Origin: Acidobacteriota bacterium
GTDB taxonomy: Bacteria > Acidobacteriota > Vicinamibacteria > Vicinamibacterales > UBA2999
NCBI GenBank assembly: GCA_963169195.1
Contig: CAUJDN010000001.1
Location: forward strand, 1 to 45,184
Direction of reading: 5' to 3'
DNA length: 45,184 nucleotides
A program made the translations under genes and the position numbers. The notes under the pieces were generated by a model. The model worked only from the letters and a program-made list of their open reading frames with translations, did not search any database and had not been told where the DNA came from. This document shows positions 22,440 to 30,536 of this stretch, in pieces. Within the stretch, counting starts at the first letter, position 1, and every line of letters starts with the position of its first letter.

Positions 22440-24707
22440 TCACGGCACGGTCACCACAACCTCGTTCGACGCCACGCCAGTCCCCAGGGTGTTCACCGCC
22501 CGGACGCGGACGTAGTAGCGGCCGGGCGGCACGTTCGCGTACGCGAGGCCGGTGGCTGAGCTGCCGGTGTTCTGCCGCACCAGGTCGGCCAGGCCCGGGC
22601 CCGACCCGGCTTCCAGCACGTAGCTCGCCGGCGCGCCGTCCGCTGGTGCCGTCCACGAGAGGTTCACCGTCGTCCCGACGATGGTGAACGCGAGCGCGGT
22701 GGGCGCTCCTGGCGGCGCCGGCACGTTCCCGACGTTGAGCATGATCTCTGTCGAGGGCGTGCTCTGGTCGCTGCCCCGCAGCGCGCGCACGCGGAGGAAG
22801 TAGAACCCGTCCGGCACCGGATCGAGGGTCAGGAACTGCCCGGTGACGAGGACCGAGCCGAGGTTCGCGAGGCCGGCGCTCGTGCCGGCCTCGACGAGAT
22901 AACCGGTGGGCTCGGCGCCCGCGGCTGCTGCGGCCCAGGTCAACGTCAGGCGCCGCCCGCTCATCCACGCGAAGGGGCGGGTGGGCGGGCCGGGAGGCGC
23001 CGAGGGCCCGTACGCCGGAACGTCGACTTCGAGGTCGTCGGTCGCGGGCCCGGGGCCATCGCTGTTGACGGCTCGGACGCGAAGGAAGTACCGGCCGGGC
23101 GCGACGCCTGACACCTGGAAGGGCGACATGGCGACGGCGGCCGTGACCGCTGTCGTGCCGGGAGCCGGGCCGGCTTCGAGGATGTAGCCGGTGTGCGCCG
23201 GCCCCGTGGCCGGCGGCTCCCAGGCGATCAGCACCCTGTCGTCATCGACGAAGGCCCGCAGGCCGAAGGGCGCGGCCGGCGGGCCCGTGAGCCGTGCCAC
23301 TTCGAAGTCGATGCCCGAGGTGACCGCGCCGCCGCCGCTGACCGTGATCGGCGTACCGGTGGTCAGGAGCAGCGGCTCGCATCCCGTGTCGATCGGACAG
23401 GGAATGTTGTCGAAGATCTCGGTCCCGTATCCCCCCCACGACGTCGTGTACGCGTAGTAGGTGCCGGGCGGCAGCAGGCGCGCTTCGTACTCGCCCGTCG
23501 CGTTCGTCGACACCGACACGCGCTCGATCCGCGTGCCGCCCACGCGGCGGAACACGCTGACGCCCACGTAGGCGAGCCCGACCGACGTGGCCTCGTCCCT
23601 CACCACGCCGCGGACGACGCCGCCGATCTCGAGGGCGAAATCCACGCCTGCCGTTCCCTCTCCGATCGTCACGGGAATCGCCGTCCCGTCCGTCAGGTCA
23701 CACGAATAGCCCACGCACGACAGGCCGTCGTAGAGCGCGGTGACGTAGCCGGAGAAGTTCTTCACGACGGCATGGTGGTTGCCGCTCACGAGGCCGTCGA
23801 CCGCGTAGGCCCCGGACGAATCCGCGCAGGCCCACCCCGCGAAGTCGAACACCGCGCTGACGGGGTCGTAGCGGTACGCGTCCACGCAGGCGCCTGGCAC
23901 GGGCGCAAGGGTCACGGCGTCCCTGACGACACCGGTGATGCGTCCGCCTCGCTCGAGCTCGAAGTCCCTTCCGCCGCTGGTCACGCCGAGCGTCACCTCG
24001 ATCGGCGTCCCGCCTTCGGTATTGGAGCAGCCCCAGGCGTGACCGCAGTGCACGTTGTCGAAGATCTCGTTGACGTATCCAGTCGGCGCACCGAGCGTGC
24101 TGGCGTGGTACTGCCCCGCGGGCAGCCCGCGGATCAGGTACTCCCCGTTCGCGTCGGTCGTGGAACTGGAGACAGGCCAGCTCCCCCCGGTCGGGTTGAC
24201 CAGGTTCGCGGCGACCCCGACGCCCGCGAGCGGACTCCCTGTGTCCGCCGCCGTCACGCGCCCGGCGATACTGCCGCCGAGGTCCAGGCCGAAGTCCCTG
24301 CCGCTCGTCGTCGCACCGGCCGAGACGCTGATGGGCGTGCCGAGCAGGCACGCGTAGCACATGGGCGAGGCCGGCGCGTCGACGAGGCCCGCTCCTGAGG
24401 GAGCACAGCCGCCCCGGCACAAGAGGTCGTCGTAGATCTCGTTGGTCAGGCCGAGTTGGTTGGCGGTGAACGCGTAGTAGCGTCCGGCGGGCACGTTCAG
24501 GATCTGGTAGCGGCCGGCGTCATTGGTCGTCCCGGTGCGGCCCGTGATGTAGCCCTCCGCATCCACCAGCGTGACCGTGACACCAGGCACCGGGGTTCCA
24601 GAAGGCGCGTGCCTCACGGCGCCGGTGACGGCGCCCGTCTGCGCCCAGGCGATGGATGAGAACAAGGGGACGGTCAACGCCGCGGCCAGGGCGATGCGGC
24701 ACGACAT
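22440..24707 (-). CDS. Secreted protein with four CarboxypepD-like repeats and three Fn3 domains
   Basis: The 755-residue protein starts at ATG 24707 with AAGGAG upstream and has a signal peptide (IALAAALTVPLFSSIAWAQ). Residues 25-460 hold four repeats of about 110 residues, each with a carboxypeptidase-regulatory-like fold (GVVRD/GRVTAADTGSPLAGV...DANGEYLIRGLPAGQYHA) and a marker motif with a Cys pair: NEIYDDLLCRGGC, NEIFDNVHCGHAWGC, TALYDGLSCVGYSC and TEIFDNIPCPIDTGC. Residues 465-755 form three fibronectin type III domains (YILEAGPAPG, YLVEAGTSAG, YVLEAGSGPG; each ending in GRYFLRVRAVNS-like strands). It has no enzymatic motif and no membrane anchor. It is probably an extracellular binding or adhesion protein. 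Confidence 0.86.
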   Translation of the reverse strand: MSCRIALAAALTVPLFSSIAWAQTGAVTGAVRHAPSGTPVPGVTVTLVDAEGYITGRTGTTNDAGRYQILNVPAGRYYAFTANQLGLTNEIYDDLLCRGGCAPSGAGLVDAPASPMCYACLLGTPISVSAGATTSGRDFGLDLGGSIAGRVTAADTGSPLAGVGVAANLVNPTGGSWPVSSSTTDANGEYLIRGLPAGQYHASTLGAPTGYVNEIFDNVHCGHAWGCSNTEGGTPIEVTLGVTSGGRDFELERGGRITGVVRDAVTLAPVPGACVDAYRYDPVSAVFDFAGWACADSSGAYAVDGLVSGNHHAVVKNFSGYVTALYDGLSCVGYSCDLTDGTAIPVTIGEGTAGVDFALEIGGVVRGVVRDEATSVGLAYVGVSVFRRVGGTRIERVSVSTNATGEYEARLLPPGTYYAYTTSWGGYGTEIFDNIPCPIDTGCEPLLLTTGTPITVSGGGAVTSGIDFEVARLTGPPAAPFGLRAFVDDDRVLIAWEPPATGPAHTGYILEAGPAPGTTAVTAAVAMSPFQVSGVAPGRYFLRVRAVNSDGPGPATDDLEVDVPAYGPSAPPGPPTRPFAWMSGRRLTLTWAAAAAGAEPTGYLVEAGTSAGLANLGSVLVTGQFLTLDPVPDGFYFLRVRALRGSDQSTPSTEIMLNVGNVPAPPGAPTALAFTIVGTTVNLSWTAPADGAPASYVLEAGSGPGLADLVRQNTGSSATGLAYANVPPGRYYVRVRAVNTLGTGVASNEVVVTVP

Positions 24708-24912
24708 GGCGAACTCCTTCAGGCATCGTCCAGCTCAACCATCGAGCCGGACGGTAGATGAGGGAGCAAGAACCCGGCCAGCGCCCGGCGCGCAGAATGC
24801 CCCCACAATCGGGTGCTCCCAGGGACGGCGCGCCGAATCCCCGTCGAGCGTCGGAGGTGACGCGGCGAATGACGTGCCGGTCTGCGCCAGGCCCGACCGG
24901 GTCGAGACGGCA

Positions 24913-25041
24913 TCAGCGGGCGGTGCGGCGACGCCGGGGGGGATCGGTACGCACCGTCACGGTCGTGCCGTTGTCGCGCGGCCCGCCTGCCAGAAAGCAC
25001 AGGCAGGTGGCCACCGCGATGGCGAGGGAAGCAACGCGCAT
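24913..25041 (-). CDS. Possible small secreted protein, 42 aa
   Basis: An ATG at 25041, ten bases downstream of the aminotransferase stop, opens a 42-codon frame with high third-position GC. It begins MRVASLAIAVATCLCFLAGG, a signal or lipoprotein-like segment, and ends in an Arg-rich tail. It has no convincing Shine-Dalgarno and no recognised family. Positions 24708-24912, between this frame and the CarboxypepD-like gene, show nothing further. Confidence 0.35.
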   Translation of the reverse strand: MRVASLAIAVATCLCFLAGGPRDNGTTVTVRTDPPRRRRTAR

Positions 25042-25051
25042 GGGCGGCGCC

Positions 25052-26254
25052 TCAGCGCCTGGGCATGCCGGACTCGCGGATCACGCGTGCCAGCGCGGCC
25101 ACGCCGGCGTCGATCGTCTCCGGCGACACCGTGACGAACGACAGGCGCAGCGTATCGGCGCGCGGCCCCTCGGCGTAGAACGGCGCGCCGGGCACGTACG
25201 CGACGCCGGCCTCCACGGCCTTCGGCAGCAGCGCGGTGGCGTCGACGCCGCCAGCCAGCTCCAGCCAGAAGAACATGCCGCCCACCGGCCGCTGCCAGGT
25301 GGCGAGTCCCGTCATGTGGCGATCGAGCGCGTCGGCCATCGCGTCGCGATGCGCGCGGTAGCGCGTGCGGATCGCCTCGATGTGATCGTCCAGCATCCCG
25401 CTCTTCAGCACCTCGTGCACGATGCGCTGGTTGAAGATGGCGGTGTGCAGGTCGGCCGCCTGCTTCGCCTGCAGCAGCTTCGGGTAGAGCGCCGGCGGCG
25501 CCACCGCGTACCCGAGACGGAGGCCCGGTGCGAGGACCTTCGAGAACGAGCCGAGGTAGAGCACGCCTTCCGGCCAGCGTGATGCCAGCCCGCGCGGCGG
25601 CGGCGTGTCGTACCAGAGGTCCCCGTACGGGTTGTCCTCCACCAGCGGGAGGCCCTCCCCCCGGGCGATGTCGGCCAGCGCCGCGCGCCGCGCCTCGCTG
25701 TAGACATGGCCCCTGGGATTCTGGAAGTTCGGCAGCACGTACGCGAACCGCGCCCCGCGCGCGGCGCCGGCGAACGCGTCGGGCCGCGGCCCCTCCCCGT
25801 CCGACGCGAGCCCCTCGAGCGCGCCCTCGTACGGCGTGAACGCCTGCACGGCGCCCAGGTACGTGGGCGTCTCGACGAGCACGCGCGAGCCGGCGTCGAT
25901 GAGCACCTTCCCCACGAGATCCAGGCCCTGCTGCGAGCCGTTGGTGATGAGCACCTGCGAGGACGACACGGACATGCCCTGGTGCGCGGCCAGGTACTGC
26001 GCCACCCACTCGCGCAGCGGCCCGTAGCCTTCGCTCGCCGCGTACTGCAGGGCCTCGCGAGGCGCGTCTCGCAGCACCCGCGCGGTGGCCTCGCGCATCG
26101 CCTCCACCGGGAAGGTGTCGGCCGACGGCAGGCCGCCGGCCATGGAGATGATGCCGGGGCGCTCGGTCACCTTGAGCAACTCGCGGATGACCGACGGGTT
26201 CATGCGCGCCGTGCGGCGCGCCAGCGTGAAGGGTGCGGTGGCGATTTCGGGCAT
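25052..26254 (-). CDS. PLP-dependent aminotransferase, class I/II (LysN/2-aminoadipate type)
   Basis: The 400-residue enzyme should transfer an amino group to a 2-oxo acid using PLP. It matches the fold-type I group related to LysN and MocR-like domains: IISMAGGLPSADTFP, LQYAASEGYGPLREWVA, LITNGSQQGLDLV, YVLPNFQNPRGHVYS, EDNPYGDLWYD and the Schiff-base Lys239 in LGSFSKVLAPGLRLGY. There is no N-terminal helix-turn-helix, so it is an enzyme, not a MocR regulator. The start is ATG 26254; a longer frame to 26410 overlaps the divergent dehydrogenase gene and is not conserved. The substrate cannot be told. Confidence 0.9.
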   Translation of the reverse strand: MPEIATAPFTLARRTARMNPSVIRELLKVTERPGIISMAGGLPSADTFPVEAMREATARVLRDAPREALQYAASEGYGPLREWVAQYLAAHQGMSVSSSQVLITNGSQQGLDLVGKVLIDAGSRVLVETPTYLGAVQAFTPYEGALEGLASDGEGPRPDAFAGAARGARFAYVLPNFQNPRGHVYSEARRAALADIARGEGLPLVEDNPYGDLWYDTPPPRGLASRWPEGVLYLGSFSKVLAPGLRLGYAVAPPALYPKLLQAKQAADLHTAIFNQRIVHEVLKSGMLDDHIEAIRTRYRAHRDAMADALDRHMTGLATWQRPVGGMFFWLELAGGVDATALLPKAVEAGVAYVPGAPFYAEGPRADTLRLSFVTVSPETIDAGVAALARVIRESGMPRR

Positions 26255-26288
26255 GGTGACTGCCAGTGATGATATATCTCCCGTCGGA

Positions 26289-28325
26289 ATGAGGCCCATG
26301 GGCATTCGGTCCCGCGGTCGGCTGCGCCTGTCCATCCTGTTGACGCTCGTGGCCCTGTCCGTGGACACGCCGCACGGACAGTCCGGCGCGAGGGGTGGCG
26401 AGTGGCCCACCTACGGCGGCGACCTGGGCCACACGCGCTACGCGCCGCTGGCCCAGATCGACGCCTCGAACTTCGGCCGGCTCGAGCTGGCATGGCGCTT
26501 CAAGACCGACAGCCTCGGCCCCAGGCCGGAGTTCAACCTGCAGTCCACGCCGCTCATGGTGAAGGGGCGGCTCTACTCCACCGCCGGCACGCGCCGGGCC
26601 GTCGTCTCGCTCGATGCCGCAACCGGCGAGCTGAAGTGGATGTTCTCCCTCGATGAAGGCGCGCGGGGCGCCGCGGCGCCCCGCCAGCTGTCGGGACGCG
26701 GGCTCTCGTACTGGACCGACGGCACGGAGGAGCGCATCCTCTACGTCACGCCGGGCTATCGGCTCGTCGCGCTCGACGCGCGGACCGGCCGTCCCGTCCC
26801 GGGCTTCGGCCACGACGGCAGCGTCGATCTGAAGCAGAACTTCGATCAGGACATCGACCTGGTGCACGCGGCCGTGGGCCTGCACGCGACGCCGATGATT
26901 GCCAATGACGTGGTGATCGTCGGCGCCGCGTTCGAGACCGGCGCCAATCCGAAGAGCCGCATGAACGTGAAGGGCTACGTGCGCGGGTTCGACGTCCGCA
27001 CGGGCAAGCGCCTCTGGATCTTCCGCACCATCCCCGCCCCGGGCGAGGTGGGCCACGAGACCTGGCTGAAGGACTCGTGGGCCTACACGGGCAACACCGG
27101 CGTGTGGGCACAGATCTCCGTGGATCCCGAGCTGGGCCTCGCCTACCTTCCCGTGGAGCTGCCCACCCACGACTACTTCGGCGGCTACCGTCCGGGCGAC
27201 AACCTGTTCAGCGAGAGCCTCGTCGCCGTGGATCTGAGGACGGGCGAGCGCCGATGGCACTTCCAGCTCGTCCACCACGGCGTGTGGGACATGGACATCC
27301 CGTGCGCGCCGATTCTCGCGGATGTGATCATCGACGGCCGGCTCCGCAGGATCGTCGCGCAGCCGACGAAGCAGGCGTTCCTCTACGTGTTCGATCGCGT
27401 CACGGGCGAGCCCATCTGGCCCATCGAGGAGCGGCCCGTCCCGAAAGGCGACGTTCCGGGCGAGTGGTATGCCCCGACGCAGCCGATTCCGACGAAGCCG
27501 CCGGCCTACGACCGTCAGGGCTTCTCGGTGGACGACCTGATCGACTTCACGCCGGCGCTCAGGGCCGAAGGACTGAGGCTCATCGCGCGGTACCGCATCG
27601 GCCCGGTCTTCACGCCGCCCTCGCTCAGCCGGGCGGACGGCCCCATCGCGACGTTGACGATGGCCGCGCAGGGCGCCGCGACGAACTGGCCTGGAGGCTC
27701 GCTCGATCCGGAGACGGGTGTCCTCTACGTGGCCTCGCAGAGCCAGCCGAGGCCGATGGGCCTCGTGCCGGCGCCGCCGGGGACATCCGACCTGCCCTAC
27801 TTCCAGGGCACGGTGCTGACGGGTGCGCGCCGCTCGGGCGGTTCGGGCTCGGCCACCGCCGAAACGCCAGCCCAGGCCGCGGCGGCTCGCGGCGTACTCA
27901 CCGTGCAGGGGCTGCCACTGGTCAAGCCCCCGTACAGCCGCATCAGCGCCATCGACCTGACGAAGGGTGAGATCCGGTGGCAGGTGCCGCACGGCGCCAC
28001 GCCGGACGCGATCCGCAATCACCCGGCGTTGAAGGGACTGGACCTGCCGCCCACGGGGCGCGTGGAGAACAACGTCGGCACGCTGGTGACGAAGACGCTC
28101 CTCATCGCGGGCGAGGGCAACGCGGGGCCCACGCCGTCCGGCGCGCGCGGCGCCATGCTCCGCGCCTACGACAAGGCCACGGGGAAGGAGGTGGCCGCCG
28201 TGGAGCTGCCGGCGCCCCAGACCGGCTCGCCGATGACCTACATGCTGGACGGCCGGCAGTACCTCGTCGTGGCCATCAGCGGCCCCGGGTACTCGGGCGA
28301 ACTGCGCGCGTATCGCCTGCCCTGA
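26289..28325 (+). CDS. Periplasmic PQQ-type quinoprotein dehydrogenase
   Basis: The 678-residue product starts at ATG 26289 (ATG 26298 is possible) and carries a signal peptide (LSILLTLVALSVDTPHGQS). It is an eight-bladed quinoprotein propeller: EWPTYGGDLGHTRYAPLAQI, NLQSTPLMVKGRLYS, DAATGELKW, LHATPMIANDVVIVG, FDVRTGKRLWIFRTI, FQLVHHGVWDMDIPCAPILA, FDRVTGEPIWPIEERP, TNWPGGSLDPETGVLYVAS and AIDLTKGEIRWQVPHG. This fits glucose/alcohol dehydrogenases that use PQQ in the periplasm, but there is no membrane domain or cytochrome c domain. The substrate is unknown. The 34-bp divergent gap with the aminotransferase holds the AT-rich gatatatc. Confidence 0.9.
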   Translation: MRPMGIRSRGRLRLSILLTLVALSVDTPHGQSGARGGEWPTYGGDLGHTRYAPLAQIDASNFGRLELAWRFKTDSLGPRPEFNLQSTPLMVKGRLYSTAGTRRAVVSLDAATGELKWMFSLDEGARGAAAPRQLSGRGLSYWTDGTEERILYVTPGYRLVALDARTGRPVPGFGHDGSVDLKQNFDQDIDLVHAAVGLHATPMIANDVVIVGAAFETGANPKSRMNVKGYVRGFDVRTGKRLWIFRTIPAPGEVGHETWLKDSWAYTGNTGVWAQISVDPELGLAYLPVELPTHDYFGGYRPGDNLFSESLVAVDLRTGERRWHFQLVHHGVWDMDIPCAPILADVIIDGRLRRIVAQPTKQAFLYVFDRVTGEPIWPIEERPVPKGDVPGEWYAPTQPIPTKPPAYDRQGFSVDDLIDFTPALRAEGLRLIARYRIGPVFTPPSLSRADGPIATLTMAAQGAATNWPGGSLDPETGVLYVASQSQPRPMGLVPAPPGTSDLPYFQGTVLTGARRSGGSGSATAETPAQAAAARGVLTVQGLPLVKPPYSRISAIDLTKGEIRWQVPHGATPDAIRNHPALKGLDLPPTGRVENNVGTLVTKTLLIAGEGNAGPTPSGARGAMLRAYDKATGKEVAAVELPAPQTGSPMTYMLDGRQYLVVAISGPGYSGELRAYRLP

Positions 28326-28327
28326 TC

Positions 28328-28361
28328 GCACCCGCCCGCACTGGTGCGCACCCGCCCGCAC
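28328..28361. repeat. Direct repeat of gcacccgcccgcac
   Basis: Two perfect 14-bp copies (28328-28341 and 28348-28361) with a 20-bp period fill the gap between the convergent dehydrogenase and stomatin genes. Their purpose is unknown. Confidence 0.7.
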
Positions 28362-29108
28362 CTACTGAGGCTTCAGCACACCCAGCAGGTCGATGGGCAG
28401 CGGGAACACGATCGTGGAGTTCTGCTCGGCGGCGATTTCGTTGAGCGTCTGCAGGTAGCGCAGCGTCATGGCGCCCGGCTCGGTCCGGATGATCGCCGCG
28501 GCCTGTGACAGTTTCTCCGACGCGATGAGTTCACCCTCGGCGTGGATGATCTTCGCGCGCTTCTCGCGCTCCGCCTCCGCCTGCCGGGCCATCGCCCGGC
28601 GCATGTCCTCCGGCAGGTCCACGTGCTTCACCTCCACGGCCGAGACCTTGATGCCCCACGGATCGGTCTGGCTGTCCAGGATCTGCTGGAGCTGCTGGTT
28701 GAGGCGCTCGCGAGAGGCCAGCAGGTCGTCCAGCTCGGCCTGGCCCAGCACGCTCCTGAGCGTGGTCTGCGCCAGCTGCGACGTGGCATACGTGTAGTCC
28801 TCGACCTCGACGATGGCGCGCCTCGGGTCGATGACGCGGTAGTAGACGACGGCATTCACCTTCACCGACACGTTGTCGCGCGTGATGATGTCCTGCGGTG
28901 GCACGTCGTGCACGGCCGTGCGCAGGCTCACGCGGACGATGGTGTCGATGGGCCGGAAGACGAAGGCGATACCCGGCCCCTTCGGCTGCGGCAGGAGCTT
29001 CCCGAGCCGGAAGATGACGCCCCGCTCGTACTCCTTGAGGATGTAGACCGACGACAGGAGGTACAGCAGGACGATGAGGGCGGCGATGAGGACCGGCGAG
29101 ACGATCAT
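28362..29108 (-). CDS. SPFH/stomatin-like membrane protein
   Basis: Stomatins scaffold membrane complexes and are substrates and partners of NfeD proteases. The 248-residue product starts at ATG 29108 with AGGAGG six bases upstream. One N-terminal transmembrane helix ([19 protein letters not shown]) is followed by the SPFH domain ([63 protein letters not shown]) and a coiled coil ([19 protein letters not shown]). The tail ends in [15 protein letters not shown]. Its ATG overlaps the nfeD stop by four bases, confirming the family's usual pairing. Confidence 0.95.
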   Translation of the reverse strand: MIVSPVLIAALIVLLYLLSSVYILKEYERGVIFRLGKLLPQPKGPGIAFVFRPIDTIVRVSLRTAVHDVPPQDIITRDNVSVKVNAVVYYRVIDPRRAIVEVEDYTYATSQLAQTTLRSVLGQAELDDLLASRERLNQQLQQILDSQTDPWGIKVSAVEVKHVDLPEDMRRAMARQAEAEREKRAKIIHAEGELIASEKLSQAAAIIRTEPGAMTLRYLQTLNEIAAEQNSTIVFPLPIDLLGVLKPQ

Positions 29109-30499
29109 GGGGCACCTCCTGGTGGCTCGGCCAGTTCCAACGCTTCGACGTGCAGGGTGAGCCCCTCCACGCGCGCGACGCGCAGCCAGGCGCCGGCCGG
29201 CAGCGGCGCTGGGCTCACGGCACGCCAGATTTCGCCGTGAACCCTCACCTGCCCCGGCTCGGCCGGGCCGAGCGGCGACAGGGCCTGTCCCCGCTCCCCG
29301 ATGAGGCCCTCGACGCCCGTCGTCGTCGGCACGCGTTGGGCCCGCAGCGCCAGGCGGCCAAGGCCCAGCACGATGCCCGCCACAGCCAGGACGGCGGGGA
29401 CGATCACCTCGTAGCCAACGCGCACGCCAGGGACCTCGCGCGTGATCATCAGCGATCCAGCGAGCAGCGCCACGACACCGCCGATGCCGAGCACGCCGAA
29501 GCTCGGCGCCATCAGCTCGGCGCCGAGGAGCGCGATGCCGAAGACGAGAAGGAGCAGGCCGGCGAGGTTCACCGGCAGTACCTGGAAGGCGAAGAAGGCC
29601 AGCAGCAGGCACAGGCCGCCCGCCACGCCCGGGACGACCGTGCCGGGATTCCAGAACTCCACCACGAGGCCCAGCATGCCGAGCGTCAGCAGCAGGTAGG
29701 CGACCTGGGGATGCGCGATGGCGCCCAGCACCGTCTGGCGCCAGGTGGTTTCCACGCGCTCGACGACGGCGCCATCGGTGCGGAGCGTCACCACGCGTCC
29801 GTCGAAGCGCCGGACCTCGCGGCCGTTCAGCTGCCGGAGGAGATCGTCCACGTCAGCGGCGACGAGGTCGATGAGCGGCGGTTGCGCGGCGAGCGCCTCG
29901 CGCTCGGTGAAGGCGGCGCTTTCGGTCACGGCTTTCGCCGCGAGCTCCGTGTTCCGGCCGCGCGCCTCGGCCAGCGTGCGCGCATAGGCTGCGGCGTCGG
30001 CCGTGGCCTTCTGCGACATCACTTCGCTGGTCGGCGTCTGCTCACCGGCGGCGACGGGGTGCGCGGCGCCGATGTGCGTCCCCGGAGACATGGCGGCCAC
30101 GTCCGCCGCGAGCGTGATGAGGAAGCCTGCCGAGGCCGCCCTGGCACCCGACGGCGACACGAACACGACGACCGGCGCGCGCGCCGCGATCATCCGGGTC
30201 ACCATCGTCCGCGTGGACTCGAGCAGCCCGCCGGGCGTGCGCAGCACGATCACGGACGCCACGGCGCCCGATGCATCGGCCCTGCTGATGACATCGTCGA
30301 GGAACTCCGCCGCGATGGGATGGATGATGCCGTCGTACTCTCCCACGACGACACGGGGAGCCTCGCGCACCTGCCCGACGAGCCCGGTGGCCACGGCCGC
30401 GCCGGATGCGAGCCACAATCCGAGCGCAACCGCCCCGCCGCAGGCAGCGGGCTGCCCTCGGCCGGTGGTGAGCCGCCACGCCTGGGGTGCGTGTCTCAC
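29105..30499 (-). CDS. NfeD family membrane serine protease (long form, ClpP-like N-domain)
   Basis: The 464-residue protein is the long NfeD type: an N-terminal ClpP-like protease domain, four to five transmembrane helices (about residues 260-385) and a C-terminal OB-fold ([19 protein letters not shown]). The nucleophile Ser123 lies in [11 protein letters not shown] and the general base Lys164 in [13 protein letters not shown]; their 41-residue spacing equals that of the archaeal PH1510 dyad. A signal segment is at the N-terminus. Such enzymes cut stomatin C-termini. The gene is 37 bp downstream of the M16 peptidase gene and overlaps the stomatin gene, so the three likely form an envelope protein-quality operon. 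Confidence 0.94.
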   Translation of the reverse strand: MRHAPQAWRLTTGRGQPAACGGAVALGLWLASGAAVATGLVGQVREAPRVVVGEYDGIIHPIAAEFLDDVISRADASGAVASVIVLRTPGGLLESTRTMVTRMIAARAPVVVFVSPSGARAASAGFLITLAADVAAMSPGTHIGAAHPVAAGEQTPTSEVMSQKATADAAAYARTLAEARGRNTELAAKAVTESAAFTEREALAAQPPLIDLVAADVDDLLRQLNGREVRRFDGRVVTLRTDGAVVERVETTWRQTVLGAIAHPQVAYLLLTLGMLGLVVEFWNPGTVVPGVAGGLCLLLAFFAFQVLPVNLAGLLLLVFGIALLGAELMAPSFGVLGIGGVVALLAGSLMITREVPGVRVGYEVIVPAVLAVAGIVLGLGRLALRAQRVPTTTGVEGLIGERGQALSPLGPAEPGQVRVHGEIWRAVSPAPLPAGAWLRVARVEGLTLHVEALELAEPPGGAP

Positions 30500-30536
30500 C
30501 GCTCGTCTCGCGGGCTAGTGTAACCCGCAAGCTCCC

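Noticed and set aside
24957..28361. A 1134-residue open frame on the - strand across the dehydrogenase
   Set aside because: Composition is random Arg/Ala/Gly and it overlaps two genes with clear family motifs (aminotransferase and quinoprotein).
29277..29295. Copy of the gggacaggcc palindrome inside nfeD
   Set aside because: The region aligns with the normal NfeD sequence; the palindrome is a chance GC-rich match.
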